This document shows positions 4,988 through 11,487 of a stretch of 12,127 nucleotides of DNA, in pieces. The position numbers and the translations under genes are program-made. The notes below the pieces were generated by a model that worked only from the letters and a program-made list of their open reading frames with translations, was not told the DNA's origin and made no database searches. This DNA is from JAUVXJ01 sp034430275. GTDB taxonomy: Bacteria; Chloroflexota; Anaerolineae; UBA7937; B3-Chlor. The first letter of the stretch is position 1. Every line of letters begins with the position of its first letter. The stretch lies in the NCBI GenBank assembly GCA_034430275.1, contig DAOUEW010000022.1, forward strand, positions 1-12,127. The letters are read 5' to 3'.

Positions 4988-7735
4988 TTAGCTTCCCTGC
5001 CCCTTCTCTCGCAGCCCCGACAGGATGTGGTCAGGAGTGGCGGGCAGCGAGAAGATGCGCACTCCAGCTGCCCTGTGGATGGCGTTCGTGATCGCCGGCG
5101 CGGTAGGGATAGAGGTGATCTCCCCTGCCCCCTTGGCCCCGTAGGGTCCCTCGGCAGTTGGGTCCTCCACGATGATGGGCACCATCACGGGCATCTCCCC
5201 GATCCTTGGGATCCTGTACTTCGTCAAGGTCGTCTTCTCTGGCTTGCCCTCCTTCATAACGAAATCCTCCATGAGGGCGTAGCCCATACCCATCACGATG
5301 CCGCCCTCCACCTGCCCTTCGAGGCCGAGAGGACTCATAGCACTGCCCACGTCGTGGGCAGCGAGAACTCGCAGGACCTTGACGGTGCCGGAGGTTATGT
5401 CAACCTCTACCTCTGCCGCCTGTGTGGCGTAGCCGAAGGCGAAGTGCATATCGCCTTCCTCACCGAGAGGCACCGTTCGAGGAGGAGTATAGATCTCCCG
5501 GGCTTTGAGGGAGTGCCCTGCTTCGCGGGCCAGGCGAATCGCTTCCCCAAGGGACAGGGTCTTCCCACGGTCGGCGCGGACGGAGCCGCCGGAGAAGACC
5601 AGGTTCTCCGGATCAGTGTCCAGGCCCTCGTTGACCACTCTTTGCAGGGTGGCTCTCAGTGTGTGTGCGGCGAGCCGCGTGGCGTTGCCGGTGATGAAGG
5701 TCTGGCGAGACGCGGTGGTAGCACCACCATCTGGCGTGAGGTCGGTGTCACCCACCACCACGACTGTGTTATCGTATTCGACGCCCAGTTCCTCTGCCAC
5801 GATCTGGGCCAGGACGCCGACGAGCCCCTGGCCGAGTTCTGCGGCCCCGGCCCGCACCTCTGCGTGGCCGTCGTCGAACAGCTCGATCTCGGCCCCAGCG
5901 CTGTCCGGCACGCCGCCTCCCAGGCCCACGTTCTTGTAGGCACAGGCCACGCCCCAGCCCCGGCGTTTGCCAGGAGGGGGAGACTCGGTTACCGGGAGTG
6001 CTTTCACCGCGTCGGCGACACGATCTATCGTGGCCAGGAGCCCCACGCTCTCCCGAAGCTGCTGACCGGTGACGGTCACGGAACCCACGCGCAGCGCGTT
6101 CCTGCGGCGCAGCTCGAACGGCGACAGGCCCAGTTCTTCCGCCAGCATGTCCATCTGCGTCTCCGCAGCGAAGTGGGCCTGCGGGGCGCCGAAACCCCTG
6201 AAAGCGCCGGCCGGTATGTTGTTGGTGTACATGGCGAAGCAGTCCACCTTGGCGTTGGGAACTTCGTACGGGCCCAGTGAGTGTGTTGCTGCCCGGGTCA
6301 TCACGTACGGCCCCAGAGAGGCGTAAGCGCCGCTGTCGCCGACGATATGCGCCTCCACGGCCGTCAGCCTGCCATCCCGACGCGCTCCGGTCTTGAGTCT
6401 GATCACGCACTCGTGGCGCTTGGGATGCGCGATGAGCGATTCCTCGCGGGTGTAGACTAGCTTCACCGGGCGTCCAGTGATCCTGGCCAGAAGGGCGACG
6501 TGTATCTGCCCCGCGATGTCCTCTTTGCCGCCGAACGCGCCACCCACTTTGGTCTGTATGACCCGGACCTGGTCCTCGTCCAATCCCAGCGAGGCGGCGA
6601 TCTGCGCTCGATCGGAGAATGGGATCTGTGAGCCGACGTACACCACGACCCTGCCGTCGTCGTCGATCAAGCCCACGGCAGCCTCTGGCTCCAAGAACGC
6701 GTGGTCGCCCCGTGGCGTCCGGTATACGTTGTCCAGGATGACGTCGGCCTCAGCGAACCCCTTCTCCAGGTCGCCCTGACGGAGCTGTATGTGTTCGAGG
6801 ACGTTGCCCCCATCGTGAACCAGCGGTGCTCCCTCCGCCAGGGCCTCTTCAGCCGAAGACACCACAGGCAGCGGCTCGTAGCTGACCTTGATACGTTTGA
6901 CCGCCTCCGCCGCAATGGCCCCTGACTCTGCGGCCACCACGGCGATCGCATCCCCTACGTACCGCACCTTATCGTAGGCCAAGACGGGCCAGTCCTGCCG
7001 CGCTAGGCCGTGGTTCTTGGCCCCCGGCACGTCCTTCGCGGTGATGATGGCCACGACACCTGGCAGAGTCTCCGCCGCTGAGGTGTCCACGTCGAGCAAT
7101 GTGGCGTGGGGATAGTCGCTGCGAAGGACTTCGGCGTGGAGCATGTCGTCGAAGTAGAGATCCGCGGTGAAAACGGCCTGCCCGGTGACTTTGGCCCGGG
7201 CGTCCGGACGTGGTTTCACGTGACCCACCACTTCGTGTTCGGAGGTCTCTTCCGCGCGCGGTGGTCTCGGCGCACCGGCGGCTTGCTCGACCGCCTCGAT
7301 GACCTTGGCGTAGCCGGTGCAGCGGCACAGATTCCCACTGAGAGCCTCAACTATCTCCCCCCTGCTCGGGTGCGGGTTGGTGTCCAGCAGGGCCTTCGCC
7401 GACATGATCATGCCCGGCGTGCAGAATCCGCACTGCACCGCACCGTTCTCGATGAAGGCTTGCTGGAGAGGATGCAGTCGATCACCCTCTGCCAGTCCCT
7501 CAATGGTCTGGACTCTCTTTCCGTCGGCGCGGGACGCTGGATAGACGCAAGACCTTACGGCCTCTCCATCCACGATGACGGTGCAGGATCCACAGGCGTT
7601 GTGTCCACAGCCCTTCTTGGTCCCGGTCAGCTTCAGTTGGTCGCGAAGTACGTCGAGGAGCATGGCCCTGGGAGGCAGGTCTACTTCCTGGAACTCGCCA
7701 TTAACCCAGAATCCTAGACGTCTCAGATCCGACAT
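4988..7735 (-). CDS. Molybdenum hydroxylase of the xanthine dehydrogenase/aldehyde oxidoreductase family, fused [2Fe-2S] and Mo domains, no FAD domain
   Basis: 915 aa with the layout of Desulfovibrio gigas aldehyde oxidoreductase (about 907 aa). The first, plant-type [2Fe-2S] domain has Cys43, Cys48, Cys51 and Cys63. The second has Cys102, Cys105, Cys137 and Cys139. The Mo-binding domains run from about 168 to 905. Cofactor and active-site features are Gln370, the Gly-Gly-Ala-Phe-Gly-Gly-Lys-Glu motif (398-405), Arg481, Ala-Phe-Arg-Gly-Phe-Gly (511-516), Glu-Leu-Gly-Gln-Gly (633-637) and catalytic Glu872 in Gly-Ala-Lys-Gly-Ala-Gly-Glu. With no FAD domain or neighbouring FAD subunit, electrons should leave via the [2Fe-2S] clusters to a ferredoxin-like partner. 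By alignment from memory with bovine xanthine oxidase, Glu405, Arg481 and Phe515 match Glu802, Arg880 and Phe914, hinting at a purine or N-heterocycle, but the Phe1009/Thr1010 region differs. Substrate is unproven. No signal peptide; cytoplasmic. Confidence 0.95.
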   Translation of the reverse strand: MSDLRRLGFWVNGEFQEVDLPPRAMLLDVLRDQLKLTGTKKGCGHNACGSCTVIVDGEAVRSCVYPASRADGKRVQTIEGLAEGDRLHPLQQAFIENGAVQCGFCTPGMIMSAKALLDTNPHPSRGEIVEALSGNLCRCTGYAKVIEAVEQAAGAPRPPRAEETSEHEVVGHVKPRPDARAKVTGQAVFTADLYFDDMLHAEVLRSDYPHATLLDVDTSAAETLPGVVAIITAKDVPGAKNHGLARQDWPVLAYDKVRYVGDAIAVVAAESGAIAAEAVKRIKVSYEPLPVVSSAEEALAEGAPLVHDGGNVLEHIQLRQGDLEKGFAEADVILDNVYRTPRGDHAFLEPEAAVGLIDDDGRVVVYVGSQIPFSDRAQIAASLGLDEDQVRVIQTKVGGAFGGKEDIAGQIHVALLARITGRPVKLVYTREESLIAHPKRHECVIRLKTGARRDGRLTAVEAHIVGDSGAYASLGPYVMTRAATHSLGPYEVPNAKVDCFAMYTNNIPAGAFRGFGAPQAHFAAETQMDMLAEELGLSPFELRRRNALRVGSVTVTGQQLRESVGLLATIDRVADAVKALPVTESPPPGKRRGWGVACAYKNVGLGGGVPDSAGAEIELFDDGHAEVRAGAAELGQGLVGVLAQIVAEELGVEYDNTVVVVGDTDLTPDGGATTASRQTFITGNATRLAAHTLRATLQRVVNEGLDTDPENLVFSGGSVRADRGKTLSLGEAIRLAREAGHSLKAREIYTPPRTVPLGEEGDMHFAFGYATQAAEVEVDITSGTVKVLRVLAAHDVGSAMSPLGLEGQVEGGIVMGMGYALMEDFVMKEGKPEKTTLTKYRIPRIGEMPVMVPIIVEDPTAEGPYGAKGAGEITSIPTAPAITNAIHRAAGVRIFSLPATPDHILSGLREKGQGS

Positions 7736-7873
7736 GGCCTGCTAACCCCCTTTGAGGCTTTGCTTTCTACGCATTTGTGCTGAGCTGTGAGCCACGGCGC
7801 ACCGGCATCGGTCGGCACTTATCAGAGACTTGTCCCTGCCACATATCCGCAGTCAGCAGTGGATGGGAACTCT
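7736..7873 (-). other. 138-bp gap between mobA and the hydroxylase gene
   Basis: No open frame or RNA gene is evident, and I found no -35/-10 pair with acceptable spacing on the minus strand. An AAAGGGGGTT stretch and a closer AGCAGG precede the hydroxylase ATG and may serve as the ribosome binding site. The gap is long for an operon, so a weak promoter of its own cannot be excluded. Confidence 0.4.
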
Positions 7874-8536
7874 CTAGCAGGGTGAGACCGCCCAAGTCAA
7901 GACTGCCTTCACCCGACAGCCAGCCGCTTCCTTCCCCCAGATCTTTCTCGCCTTCTCCAGGTCTGCCTGGCTGTTGATGTTGAAGAAGGATAGGTGATCG
8001 GGATCGAAGACCTCGATCTCCTCCTGCTCCACGTATTTCACACGGACAGCGGAGAGCAGATTGGTGATCTGGAGATCGTCGGCCTCCAGTTGCCTCTCAA
8101 TGTGAGGAATACAGCTCTTGGCATAGATGGCGTGCAGTGCTTCCATGTACTGTGCGACCCGCGGGATCACCACGTCGTGCGCGGGTGCGAAGGTCTGCAT
8201 ATAGCGAAGGAGAGACACGTTCAGGAAGGGCATGTCGCAGCCCACGACGATGCTGTGAGTGCTACTCGCCGCTTGCAGCCCAGCGTGTATGCCACCCAGC
8301 GCCGCCTTGCCCGGGTACACATCTGCCACGACAGTGGCCTCCAGGTGCTCGTACCGATCAACGTCGTTGGCCACGATGATGATCTCGTCGCTCACCTGGG
8401 CCAGTCTATCGATGATCCTCTCTATCAGAGTCTGGCCGTTGGCCTTGAGGAGAGCTTTGTTCTGCCCGAGACGGGTGCTGCGGCCACCTGCCAGGATCAC
8501 CGCACTGATGGGGCCGACACGCAGCGCCTTTTCCAT
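7874..8536 (-). CDS. mobA: Molybdenum cofactor nucleotidyltransferase, MobA type (guanylyltransferase)
   Basis: 220 aa Rossmann-type nucleotidyltransferase that adds a nucleotide (GMP for MobA) to molybdopterin. The nucleotide-binding signature Leu-Ala-Gly-Gly-Arg-Ser-Thr-Arg-Leu-Gly-Gln-Asn-Lys is at 15-27. The Gly-Gly-Ile-His-Ala-Gly-Leu turn is at 81-87, the metal-binding Cys-Asp-Met-Pro-Phe at 100-104, and the closing Phe-Phe-Asn-Ile-Asn-Ser motif at 184-189. The LAGG signature and Gly-Gly-Ile turn resemble MobA more than the cytidylyltransferase MocA, although the neighbouring hydroxylase belongs to a family that usually carries the cytosine form. The last 20 or so residues lie beyond the usual domain end. 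The ATG at 8536 has GAGGG 8 nt upstream and lies about 36 nt after a predicted transcription start. Confidence 0.88.
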   Translation of the reverse strand: MEKALRVGPISAVILAGGRSTRLGQNKALLKANGQTLIERIIDRLAQVSDEIIIVANDVDRYEHLEATVVADVYPGKAALGGIHAGLQAASSTHSIVVGCDMPFLNVSLLRYMQTFAPAHDVVIPRVAQYMEALHAIYAKSCIPHIERQLEADDLQITNLLSAVRVKYVEQEEIEVFDPDHLSFFNINSQADLEKARKIWGKEAAGCRVKAVLTWAVSPC

Positions 8537-8578
8537 GCATACAACCCTCGCCCGGTGGTGGGCCGTGACTACGGCTCA

Positions 8579-8607
8579 AGTATACCTCAGTCCCCTGCGT
8601 GTGTCTA
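8579..8607 (-). promoter_or_regulatory. Sigma-70-type promoter for the mobA-hydroxylase-mobB-hpt unit
   Basis: On the minus strand, TAGACA (8602-8607) is followed after exactly 17 nt by TATACT (8579-8584). Each hexamer is one base off consensus. It sits in the 82-bp gap between the GGR stop and the mobA start, giving a leader of about 36 nt. The spacing and near-consensus sequence suggest strong constitutive expression; no operator is obvious. Confidence 0.75.
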
Positions 8608-8618
8608 GACCTGGAGCC

Positions 8619-9908
8619 CTACTTGCCCACAGCAGCCACTGCGAAGGCACGGAGAAACCCCTGGGTGCTCCGGTCGGCAGCATTGAAACGGGTCCTCAGG
8701 CGGGCGCTACGCTCCATCTTTCGCCCTCTATCCTCCTGCCATCGCCTCTCGTACTCTCCGAGGCTTCTCGACGTGGCGTCTCCCTTTGCCACGGCTTCTG
8801 CGGCTACCTCGGCGGCCAGCCGCCCGGCGATCATGGCGTTGGCGATCCCTCCGCCAGTGAGGGGGTCGGCCTGCCTTGCGGCATCTCCCACCAGCATCAG
8901 CCCGTCGCTCACGATGTGGTCAGCGGCCACTCCCACCGGCACGTTCCCTGTGATCAGGGTGACAGGGCTACCCTGCTCGAGCCAACGCTGCTGACTGATG
9001 AAACGGACCAGATACTCCAGCGCCGATGTCTCCGCCAGGTCGGCTTGTACACCCACGCCCACGTTTGCACAGTGGTCGCCCTTGGGGAAGACCCAGGCGT
9101 AGCCGCCCGGGGCGAGGCCCGCACCCAGATAGTAGTAACAGCAATGTGGATCGAGGTCGATACCCATCAACATGTACTGGGCACACGTCAGGCAGTCACT
9201 TAGCCTCAAGCGGCAGTCGAGGCCCGCCCACTGCCCCACTCTGGACTCCACTCCGTCGGCACCAATGACTACGCTCGCCTCAACGTCCATCCGGGTGCGG
9301 CCATCGAACGCTTTCACGCCCGTGATCCCGCCCTGCTGCTCCAGCAGCCCCACGGCGCTGGTCTTGACCAGGGAGAGGGCTCCGGCGGCCACCGCTCGCC
9401 CCGCCAGCGCTCTGTCGAAGACCCGACGCTCCAGAACGTACCCCACCTCCTCGCCTTCGAGCGTGCGGGTCTCGCCCGTCTCCACCATCGTGATCTGAGA
9501 CTTACTGACCCGTGCCGATATCCACCGCTCCTCCGGCTCCAAAAACTGCGAGAGCATCTCGCTGTTGATGCCCTCAGCACACCGCACGGGGCTGCCTATC
9601 TCCTGTCGCTTCTCGAGAAGGAGCACTGACAAGCCTTGCTGGGCCGCGAAACGGGCAGCGGTGGCGCCGGCAGGGCCTGCCCCCACGACCACGACGTCAT
9701 AGGCGGATCGGACCTGCGTCGGAGCAGTGGGTGTCTTTGGTTCCGGCGTGAGGGCGCCCACAGAGCAGCCACCGATGCACAAGCCGCACTCTGTGCAGAG
9801 TTCGTGGTCGATCACGAGCTGACTCTCTGCAAGCACTAGTGCCCCCGAGGGGCAGATACTCACGCACCCCCCGCAGTAAGTGCAGAGCTCCCGTCGCAGC
9901 AGTGGCAT
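8619..9908 (-). CDS. Geranylgeranyl reductase family protein with N-terminal 2[4Fe-4S] ferredoxin domain
   Basis: 429 aa natural fusion. Residues 1-55 form a bacterial-type ferredoxin domain with two [4Fe-4S] motifs: Cys9/12/15/19 and Cys38/41/44/48. From 70 on it is a FAD-dependent geranylgeranyl reductase. Evidence is the dinucleotide-binding Gly-Ala-Gly-Pro-Ala-Gly (76-81), Pro-Val-Arg-Cys-Ala-Glu-Gly (107-113), Gly-Ala-Asp-Gly-Val (216-220), the substrate-side Tyr-Ala-Trp-Val-Phe-Pro (270-275), and Val-Gly-Asp-Ala-Ala (340-344) before a Thr-Gly-Gly-Gly loop. The family saturates double bonds of prenyl chains in archaeal lipids, quinone tails or (ChlP) chlorophyll. No photosynthesis gene is nearby. 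AAGGAGG lies 9 nt before the ATG. It follows acpP and its terminator by 90 bp, across the divergent region from fni and a prenyl synthase. The fused ferredoxin suggests reduced ferredoxin, not NADPH, feeds the flavin. Confidence 0.92.
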   Translation of the reverse strand: MPLLRRELCTYCGGCVSICPSGALVLAESQLVIDHELCTECGLCIGGCSVGALTPEPKTPTAPTQVRSAYDVVVVGAGPAGATAARFAAQQGLSVLLLEKRQEIGSPVRCAEGINSEMLSQFLEPEERWISARVSKSQITMVETGETRTLEGEEVGYVLERRVFDRALAGRAVAAGALSLVKTSAVGLLEQQGGITGVKAFDGRTRMDVEASVVIGADGVESRVGQWAGLDCRLRLSDCLTCAQYMLMGIDLDPHCCYYYLGAGLAPGGYAWVFPKGDHCANVGVGVQADLAETSALEYLVRFISQQRWLEQGSPVTLITGNVPVGVAADHIVSDGLMLVGDAARQADPLTGGGIANAMIAGRLAAEVAAEAVAKGDATSRSLGEYERRWQEDRGRKMERSARLRTRFNAADRSTQGFLRAFAVAAVGK

Positions 9909-9940
9909 CGAATCGGGCCTCCTTCAGCGTGCAGGCCAGG

Positions 9941-9971
9941 AACGAAGAAAGGGATGCCTATGGGCATCCCT
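9941..9971 (-). terminator. Intrinsic terminator after acpP
   Basis: On the minus strand a 9-bp stem (arms 9963-9971 and 9950-9958) closes a 4-nt loop. The T-rich tail TTTCTTCGTT follows across 9950-9941. It starts 27 nt after the acpP stop. Only about 40 nt separate it from the GGR start, with no visible new promoter between. Confidence 0.8.
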
Positions 9972-9998
9972 GCTCGTGGTCGGAGACATGAGGGTACG

Positions 9999-10283
9999 CT
10001 ACGCCAGACCTTCCTCTGCGATGCGCTTCTCGATGTAAGCTACCGCCTGACCCACGGTGGTTATCTCTTGTGCCTCTTCGTCGGAGATCTCCACTGTCCG
10101 GCCGAATTTGTCCTCGAAGTACTCTTCGAAGGCCATGATCAGTTCGACTAGGTCAAGGGAGTCGGCCTCGAGGTCCTCCTTGAAGCTGGCCTTTGGTACC
10201 ACCTTGTCCTCTGGCACACCCAACTGCTCGATAATGATCGCCTTGATCACAGAGAAGACGTCCCCCTCAAGCGCTTCGCCCAT
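9999..10283 (-). CDS. acpP: Acyl carrier protein
   Basis: 94 aa from the ATG at 10283, a small, strongly acidic four-helix protein. The phosphopantetheine attachment site is Ser42 in Asp-Ser-Leu-Asp-Leu-Val-Glu, and the hydrophobic helices carry the usual Phe-Lys-Glu-Asp-Leu (34-38) before it. It carries acyl intermediates, normally in fatty acid synthesis, in the cytoplasm. The frame is open to 10328, but that ATG begins only 2 nt after the -10 element, so it cannot be in a normal transcript. The 10283 start has AAGGGGGTG about 7 nt upstream and fits the family. No fatty acid synthase gene is adjacent. It has its own promoter and terminator, as expected for an abundant protein. Confidence 0.95.
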   Translation of the reverse strand: MGEALEGDVFSVIKAIIIEQLGVPEDKVVPKASFKEDLEADSLDLVELIMAFEEYFEDKFGRTVEISDEEAQEITTVGQAVAYIEKRIAEEGLA

Positions 10284-10330
10284 TACTTTCACCCCCTTCT
10301 TGCTCTGCTTTACTCTGCCTAGTGCCATCT

Positions 10331-10359
10331 AGTATAGCAACGTTCGACGCGGTAGTCAA
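10331..10359 (-). promoter_or_regulatory. Promoter of acpP (minus strand)
   Basis: TTGACT (10354-10359) and TATACT (10331-10336) are separated by exactly 17 nt on the minus strand, each one base off the sigma-70 consensus. The predicted transcription start near 10324 gives a leader of about 40 nt to the acpP ATG at 10283. It is divergent from and adjacent to the fni promoter. Confidence 0.82.
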
Positions 10360-10366
10360 GCTTGAC
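10355..10366. promoter_or_regulatory. 12-bp perfect palindrome joining the two divergent -35 elements
   Basis: GTCAAGCTTGAC reads the same on both strands and contains most of both -35 hexamers (acpP on minus, fni on plus), with only 2 bp between them. Two polymerases could hardly bind both at once. It may also be an operator for a dimeric regulator, though the palindrome follows partly from two TTGAC hexamers meeting head to head. Confidence 0.6.
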
Positions 10367-10390
10367 AACAGACTTCAGACCGCTGATAAT
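10362..10390 (+). promoter_or_regulatory. Promoter of fni and the prenyl synthase (plus strand)
   Basis: TTGACA (10362-10367, perfect consensus) is followed after exactly 17 nt by GATAAT (10385-10390, one base off). Transcription should start near 10397, about 56 nt before the fni ATG at 10453. This excludes the TTG at 10390 as the fni start codon. Confidence 0.85.
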
Positions 10391-10452
10391 TGGCCACACT
10401 ACCTCGAAATCTAGGAACACCACGGGGTCTTGGAAGTTACGAAAGAGCGCTC

Positions 10453-11481
10453 ATGCATCAGCAGAGAAAACTCGAGCATCTGCGCATCTGTCTGGACAAG
10501 GCTCCTCAATCCAGCCAGCTCACGAGTGGCCTGGAGAAGTACAGATTCCTCCACCAAGCACTCCCCGAGATCGACCTCCAAGACGTGGACACTTCTTGCA
10601 CGCTCTTGGGGAAGAGCCTCCGCGCCCCACTGATTATCTCTTCTATGACGGGCGGGACCGCCGAAGCCGAGCAGATCAATCTGAGTCTGGCTGAGGCCGC
10701 TCAGGAGGCTGGCGCGGCCATGGGTGTGGGATCCCTGCGCGCAGCGCTCGAGGAGCCGGAGGTTGCCCACACCTACCAGGTTAGACGCGTCGCTCCAGAC
10801 ATTCTGCTGTTCGCCAACCTGGGTGCGGTCCAGCTCAACAGCGGCTACGGCGCTGAGGATTGCCAGAGGGCAGTGGAGATGATCGCTGCAGACGCGCTCA
10901 TCCTCCACCTGAACCCGTTGCAGGAGTGCCTCCAACGCGGCGGTAACACCAACTTCAGCTCTCTGCTGAGGAAGATCGAGGAGGTTTGTCACCACCTGTC
11001 CGTTCCAGTCGTGGTCAAGGAGGTCGGTTGGGGGATCTCATCTAGAGTGGCGGAGCTGCTGCGGGAGACGGGGATTGCTGCCATAGACGTGGCGGGCGCG
11101 GGGGGCACGTCTTGGAGCGCCGTGGAGGAGCAGAGAGCTCCGGACGAGAAGACCAGCAACGTGGCGCAGGCCTTTGCGGAGTGGGGCATCCCCACCGCGG
11201 AGTCCATCGTCATGGTACGAGAGGCTGCGCCTGGAATGACCATCATTGCCAGCGGGGGCATACGTACCGGTATCGACGTAGCCAAGGCTATCGCCCTGGG
11301 TGCCCTCGCTGCCGGCCTGGCCACACCTTTTCTGACCCCCGCAACAGAGGGTGGCGCAGCGGTGGTGACCAAGCTGGAGGAGATCATCGAAGAACTACGC
11401 ATAGCCATGTTCTGCGTGGCTGCCCAGAACCTGGATTCGCTGCGCCATACACCGCTGTTACAGCGCGTCGATCGGACCTAG
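10453..11481 (+). CDS. fni: Isopentenyl-diphosphate delta-isomerase, type 2 (FMN-dependent)
   Basis: 342 aa, usual length for the type 2 enzyme, which interconverts IPP and DMAPP using reduced FMN. It has no relation to the type 1 (Nudix) isomerase. A TIM-barrel FMN enzyme is indicated by Arg-Lys-x-x-His (5-9), Ser-Ser-Met-Thr-Gly-Gly (63-68), Gly-Val-Gly-Ser-Leu-Arg (91-96) and Leu-His-Leu-Asn-Pro-Leu-Gln-Glu (151-158, with His152, Gln157 and Glu158 at the substrate and metal site). Further on are Val-Val-Lys-Glu-Val-Gly (187-192), Gly-Ala-Gly-Gly-Thr-Ser-Trp (215-221) and the phosphate-binding Ser-Gly-Gly-Ile-Arg-Thr-Gly (267-273). The ATG at 10453 gives the normal family N-terminus; its Shine-Dalgarno is weak. 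It is followed after 6 bp by a prenyl diphosphate synthase gene that uses its products. Confidence 0.97.
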   Translation: MHQQRKLEHLRICLDKAPQSSQLTSGLEKYRFLHQALPEIDLQDVDTSCTLLGKSLRAPLIISSMTGGTAEAEQINLSLAEAAQEAGAAMGVGSLRAALEEPEVAHTYQVRRVAPDILLFANLGAVQLNSGYGAEDCQRAVEMIAADALILHLNPLQECLQRGGNTNFSSLLRKIEEVCHHLSVPVVVKEVGWGISSRVAELLRETGIAAIDVAGAGGTSWSAVEEQRAPDEKTSNVAQAFAEWGIPTAESIVMVREAAPGMTIIASGGIRTGIDVAKAIALGALAAGLATPFLTPATEGGAAVVTKLEEIIEELRIAMFCVAAQNLDSLRHTPLLQRVDRT

Positions 11482-11487
11482 AGGGTA

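Noticed and set aside
4961..6280. Long open frame (439 codons) on the plus strand opposite the hydroxylase gene
   Set aside because: It is antisense to a clearly real, motif-complete gene; its translation is Arg/Gly/His-rich and matches no family I know. High GC content produces such frames.
10284..10328. N-terminal extension of acpP to the ATG at 10328
   Set aside because: That ATG begins 2 nt after the predicted -10 element, and the extra 15 residues are not part of the ACP fold.
10390..10452. N-terminal extension of fni from a TTG at 10390
   Set aside because: The TTG starts at the last base of the predicted -10 element, so it would precede the transcription start; the family N-terminus begins at the ATG at 10453.
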